Shown in pieces: positions 5,737-7,893 of a stretch of 7,893 nucleotides of DNA. Numbering within the stretch: position 1 is the first letter of the stretch; each line of letters opens with the position of its first letter. Under the pieces are notes generated by a model. The model saw nothing but the letters and a program-made list of their open reading frames with translations, searched no databases and was not told the DNA's origin. The stretch is from NCBI GenBank assembly GCA_030151165.1, contig JASLEM010000427.1, positions 1 through 7,893 on the forward strand, written 5' to 3'. The translations under genes were made by a program, and so were the position numbers. The DNA is from Burkholderiaceae bacterium (GTDB taxonomy: Bacteria > Pseudomonadota > Gammaproteobacteria > Burkholderiales > Burkholderiaceae).

Positions 5737-6993
5737 ATGACGACCCGGAAACATCCGACATACGCACTCACCCGGCTCGCGCTCGGCGCGGCCCTCGCGC
5801 TGGGCGCCCTGGCCTCCGCGCACGCGCAGGCGAACCGCGCCGAGGTGATCCACTGGTGGACCTCGGGCGGCGAATCGGCCGCGGTGAAGGAGCTCGCGAA
5901 CGCCTACACCGCCGCGGGCGGCACGTGGGTCGACGCGGCGATCGCCGGCGGCGAGCAGGCGCGCTCCACCGCGATCAACCGCATGGTGGGCGGCAAGCCG
6001 CCGACCGCCGCGCAGTTCAACACGTCCAAGCAATTCCTCGACCTGATCGACAGCGGCATGCTGAACGACGTCGACACCGTCGCCGCGAAGGAGCATTGGG
6101 ACAGCATCCTGCCGGCACCGATCCTGAGCTCGATCAAGATCAAGGGCCACTTCTACGCGGTGCCGGTCGACATCCACATGCCCGCGTGGTTCTGGTACTC
6201 GAAGGCCGCGTTCGCGAAGGCCGGCATCGCCGCCGAGCCGAAGACGCCCGACGAGTTCTTCGCCGACCTCGACAAGCTCAAGGCCGCCGGCATCGTGCCG
6301 CTCGCCTTCGGCGGCCAGCCCTGGCAGGAGAAGATCACGTTCTACGCGTGGCTCGCGCACGCCGGCGGTCCCGAGATGTACCTGAAGCTCTACCGCGACA
6401 AGGACGCCGCGATGGTGCAGGGCCCGCAGTTCAAGGCGCTGCTCGCGTCGTACAAGCGGCTGCACAACTACGTCGACGCCGGCTCGCCCAACCGCAACTG
6501 GAACGACGCCACCGCGATGGTGATCTCGGGCAAGGCCGGCGTGCAAGTCATGGGCGACTGGGCCAAGGGCGAGTTCGGCGCCGCGCACCAGACCGCCGGC
6601 AAGGAGTTCGGCTGCTTCCCGGGCTTCGGGCCGAAGTCGCCGTACATCGTGGCCGGCGACGTGTTCGTGTTCCCGAAGACGACCGACCCGGCGCAGGTCA
6701 AGTCGCAGCAGCTGCTCGCGACCGTGTTCACGTCGCCCGCCACGCAGGTCGCCTTCAGCGCGAAGAAGGGCTCGATCCCGATCCGCACCGACGTCGACCT
6801 GAAGGGCCTCGACGCCTGCGCGCAGCAAGGCGTCACGATCATGAAGGACGCCTCTCGCCAGCTGCCCAGCCCCGAGATGCTGATCAGCCCCGACCTCGAA
6901 GGCGCGCTGCAGGACATCATCACCAAGTTCTGGAACACGAACGAGTCGGTCGACGACGCGGCGAAGGCCATCGCGGCCGCGCTGAAGTCGTAA
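5737..6993 (+). CDS. Sugar ABC transporter periplasmic substrate-binding protein (GtsA-like)
   Basis: This protein captures sugar in the periplasm and delivers it to the ABC importer. Of 418 residues, the first 30 form a Sec signal peptide: basic start, hydrophobic core (LALGAALALGALA), and likely cleavage after AHA at residue 30. The mature part begins with VIHWWTSGGESAAVKEL, characteristic of the glucose/mannose GtsA-type branch of cluster B binding proteins. Further family features are IAGGEQARSTAINRMVGGKPPTA, FGGQPWQEKITFYAWLAHAGG and two Cys (C293, C361) that probably form a disulphide. Relatives bind glucose; here the linked cytoplasmic GH1 enzyme points to a beta-glucoside or disaccharide as substrate (inference). 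AGGAGA (5726-5731) gives a clear ATG start at 5737. The stop is 10 bp before the permease start, so both are on one transcript. Confidence 0.93.
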   Translation: MTTRKHPTYALTRLALGAALALGALASAHAQANRAEVIHWWTSGGESAAVKELANAYTAAGGTWVDAAIAGGEQARSTAINRMVGGKPPTAAQFNTSKQFLDLIDSGMLNDVDTVAAKEHWDSILPAPILSSIKIKGHFYAVPVDIHMPAWFWYSKAAFAKAGIAAEPKTPDEFFADLDKLKAAGIVPLAFGGQPWQEKITFYAWLAHAGGPEMYLKLYRDKDAAMVQGPQFKALLASYKRLHNYVDAGSPNRNWNDATAMVISGKAGVQVMGDWAKGEFGAAHQTAGKEFGCFPGFGPKSPYIVAGDVFVFPKTTDPAQVKSQQLLATVFTSPATQVAFSAKKGSIPIRTDVDLKGLDACAQQGVTIMKDASRQLPSPEMLISPDLEGALQDIITKFWNTNESVDDAAKAIAAALKS

Positions 6994-7003
6994 GCTCGGG
7001 CCG

Positions 7004-7893
7004 ATGACGATCCCGACGCGCCGCCCTCTCCTTCGCCACGCCATGGCCTGGGCGGCGCTGCTGCCGATGGCGGTGACGGTGCTGTGGGTGTATGTCGGCA
7101 GCGTCGCGTGGTCGGTGCGCGTCTCGTTCAGCAGCTCGCGCACGCTGCCCGTGCCCGACTTCGTCGGCATGAAGCAGTACGTGCGGCTGTTCGACAGCGA
7201 GCGCTGGACGATGTCGCTGCAGAACATGGCGCTGTTCGGCGCGCTGTTCATCGTCGGCTGCCTCGCGATCGGCTTCCTGCTGGCGGTCTTCATCGACCAG
7301 CGCGTGAAGGGCGAGGGGCTGCTGCGCACGGTGTTCCTGTACCCGTACGCGATGTCCTTCGTCGCGACGGGCCTCGTCTGGCAGTGGATGCTCAACCCCG
7401 AGCTGGGCCTGCAGGCCACGGTGCGCGGCTGGGGCTTCCCGAACTTCACGTTCGACTGGATCGTGCGGCAGGACGCCGTGATGGTCGCGATCGCGGTCGC
7501 CGCCATCTGGCAGGCCTCGGGCCTCGTGATGGCGCTGATGCTGGCCGGCCTGCGCGGCATCGACGACAGCCTGTGGATGGCCTCGCGCATCGACGGCATC
7601 CCGACCTGGCGCGTGTACGCGAGCATCGTGCTCCCGATGCTGGGCCCGTCGTTCGGCACCGCGTTCGTGCTGCTCGCGGTCGGCGTGGTGAAGGTGTTCG
7701 ACGTCGTCGTCGCGATGACGCAGGGCGGCCCCGGCATCGCGAGCGAGGTGCCGGCCAAGTTCATCATCGACAACCTCTTCAACCGCGCCAACATCGGCCT
7801 CGCGTCGGCGGCGTCGACCGTGCTGCTGCTGACCGCGCTCGCGCTGCTGGCGCCCTGGCTCTACGCGCGCGGGCGCGGCGCGCGGCGTGATGC
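7004..7893 (+). CDS. Sugar ABC transporter permease (GtsB/MalF-type), partial at 3' end
   Basis: This is the first of the two membrane subunits that form the import channel with the binding protein upstream. The 296 codons present contain about six hydrophobic segments, the first at residues 13-35, and the cytoplasmic EAA-type coupling loop at about residues 188-212 (MASRIDGIPTWRVYASIVLP), which contacts the ATPase. Motifs such as FLYPYAMSFVATGLVWQWMLNP are typical of the sugar permease family. The start at 7004 has only a weak site (TCGGG) and lies 10 bp after the previous stop, suggesting translational coupling. Usual length is about 300 residues, so only a few codons are missing. An ATG at 7890-7892 in another frame may be the start of the second permease, overlapping this gene, but too little is visible to call it. 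Confidence 0.92.
   Translation, partial: MTIPTRRPLLRHAMAWAALLPMAVTVLWVYVGSVAWSVRVSFSSSRTLPVPDFVGMKQYVRLFDSERWTMSLQNMALFGALFIVGCLAIGFLLAVFIDQRVKGEGLLRTVFLYPYAMSFVATGLVWQWMLNPELGLQATVRGWGFPNFTFDWIVRQDAVMVAIAVAAIWQASGLVMALMLAGLRGIDDSLWMASRIDGIPTWRVYASIVLPMLGPSFGTAFVLLAVGVVKVFDVVVAMTQGGPGIASEVPAKFIIDNLFNRANIGLASAASTVLLLTALALLAPWLYARGRGARRD

Overview
The window looks like a chromosomal piece of a high-GC betaproteobacterium, most likely Burkholderiales (Roseateles/Mitsuaria/Rubrivivax-like). This is inferred from the strong G/C bias at third codon positions and from the character of the encoded proteins; no phylogeny was computed. I see no tRNA, rRNA, CRISPR array or insertion sequence.

Left part (1-1740, all minus strand) is an iron-storage block. 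It holds the 5' end of bfd (bacterioferritin-associated ferredoxin), then bfr (bacterioferritin) and dps (ferritin-like DNA-protection protein). Bfr and Dps store iron and Bfd helps release it. A Fur-box-like dyad lies inside the bfd promoter, bfr is followed by a good hairpin terminator, and two near-identical Fur-half-site-like repeats sit between bfr and dps. The first 32 bases look locally inverted: the missing Fe-S cysteine motif of Bfd is readable on the opposite strand.

Middle part (1738-4017, all minus strand) holds a FlxA-like coiled-coil protein, a DoxX-like four-helix membrane protein and an aldo/keto reductase. They are separated by gaps and are probably independent units. The FlxA-like gene has a convincing sigma-28 (FliA) flagellar promoter, which would tie it to the flagellar regulon.

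Right part (4312-7893, plus strand) is a sugar-import operon: a cytoplasmic GH1 beta-glucosidase, a GtsA-like periplasmic sugar-binding protein and the first membrane subunit of its ABC importer, which runs off the window. The second permease and ATPase are expected beyond the edge. The region between the aldo/keto reductase and the GH1 gene carries two LacI-type palindromes, one of them perfect, pointing to control by a LacI-family repressor encoded elsewhere. Together these genes fit import of an intact beta-glucoside or short beta-linked disaccharide followed by intracellular hydrolysis.
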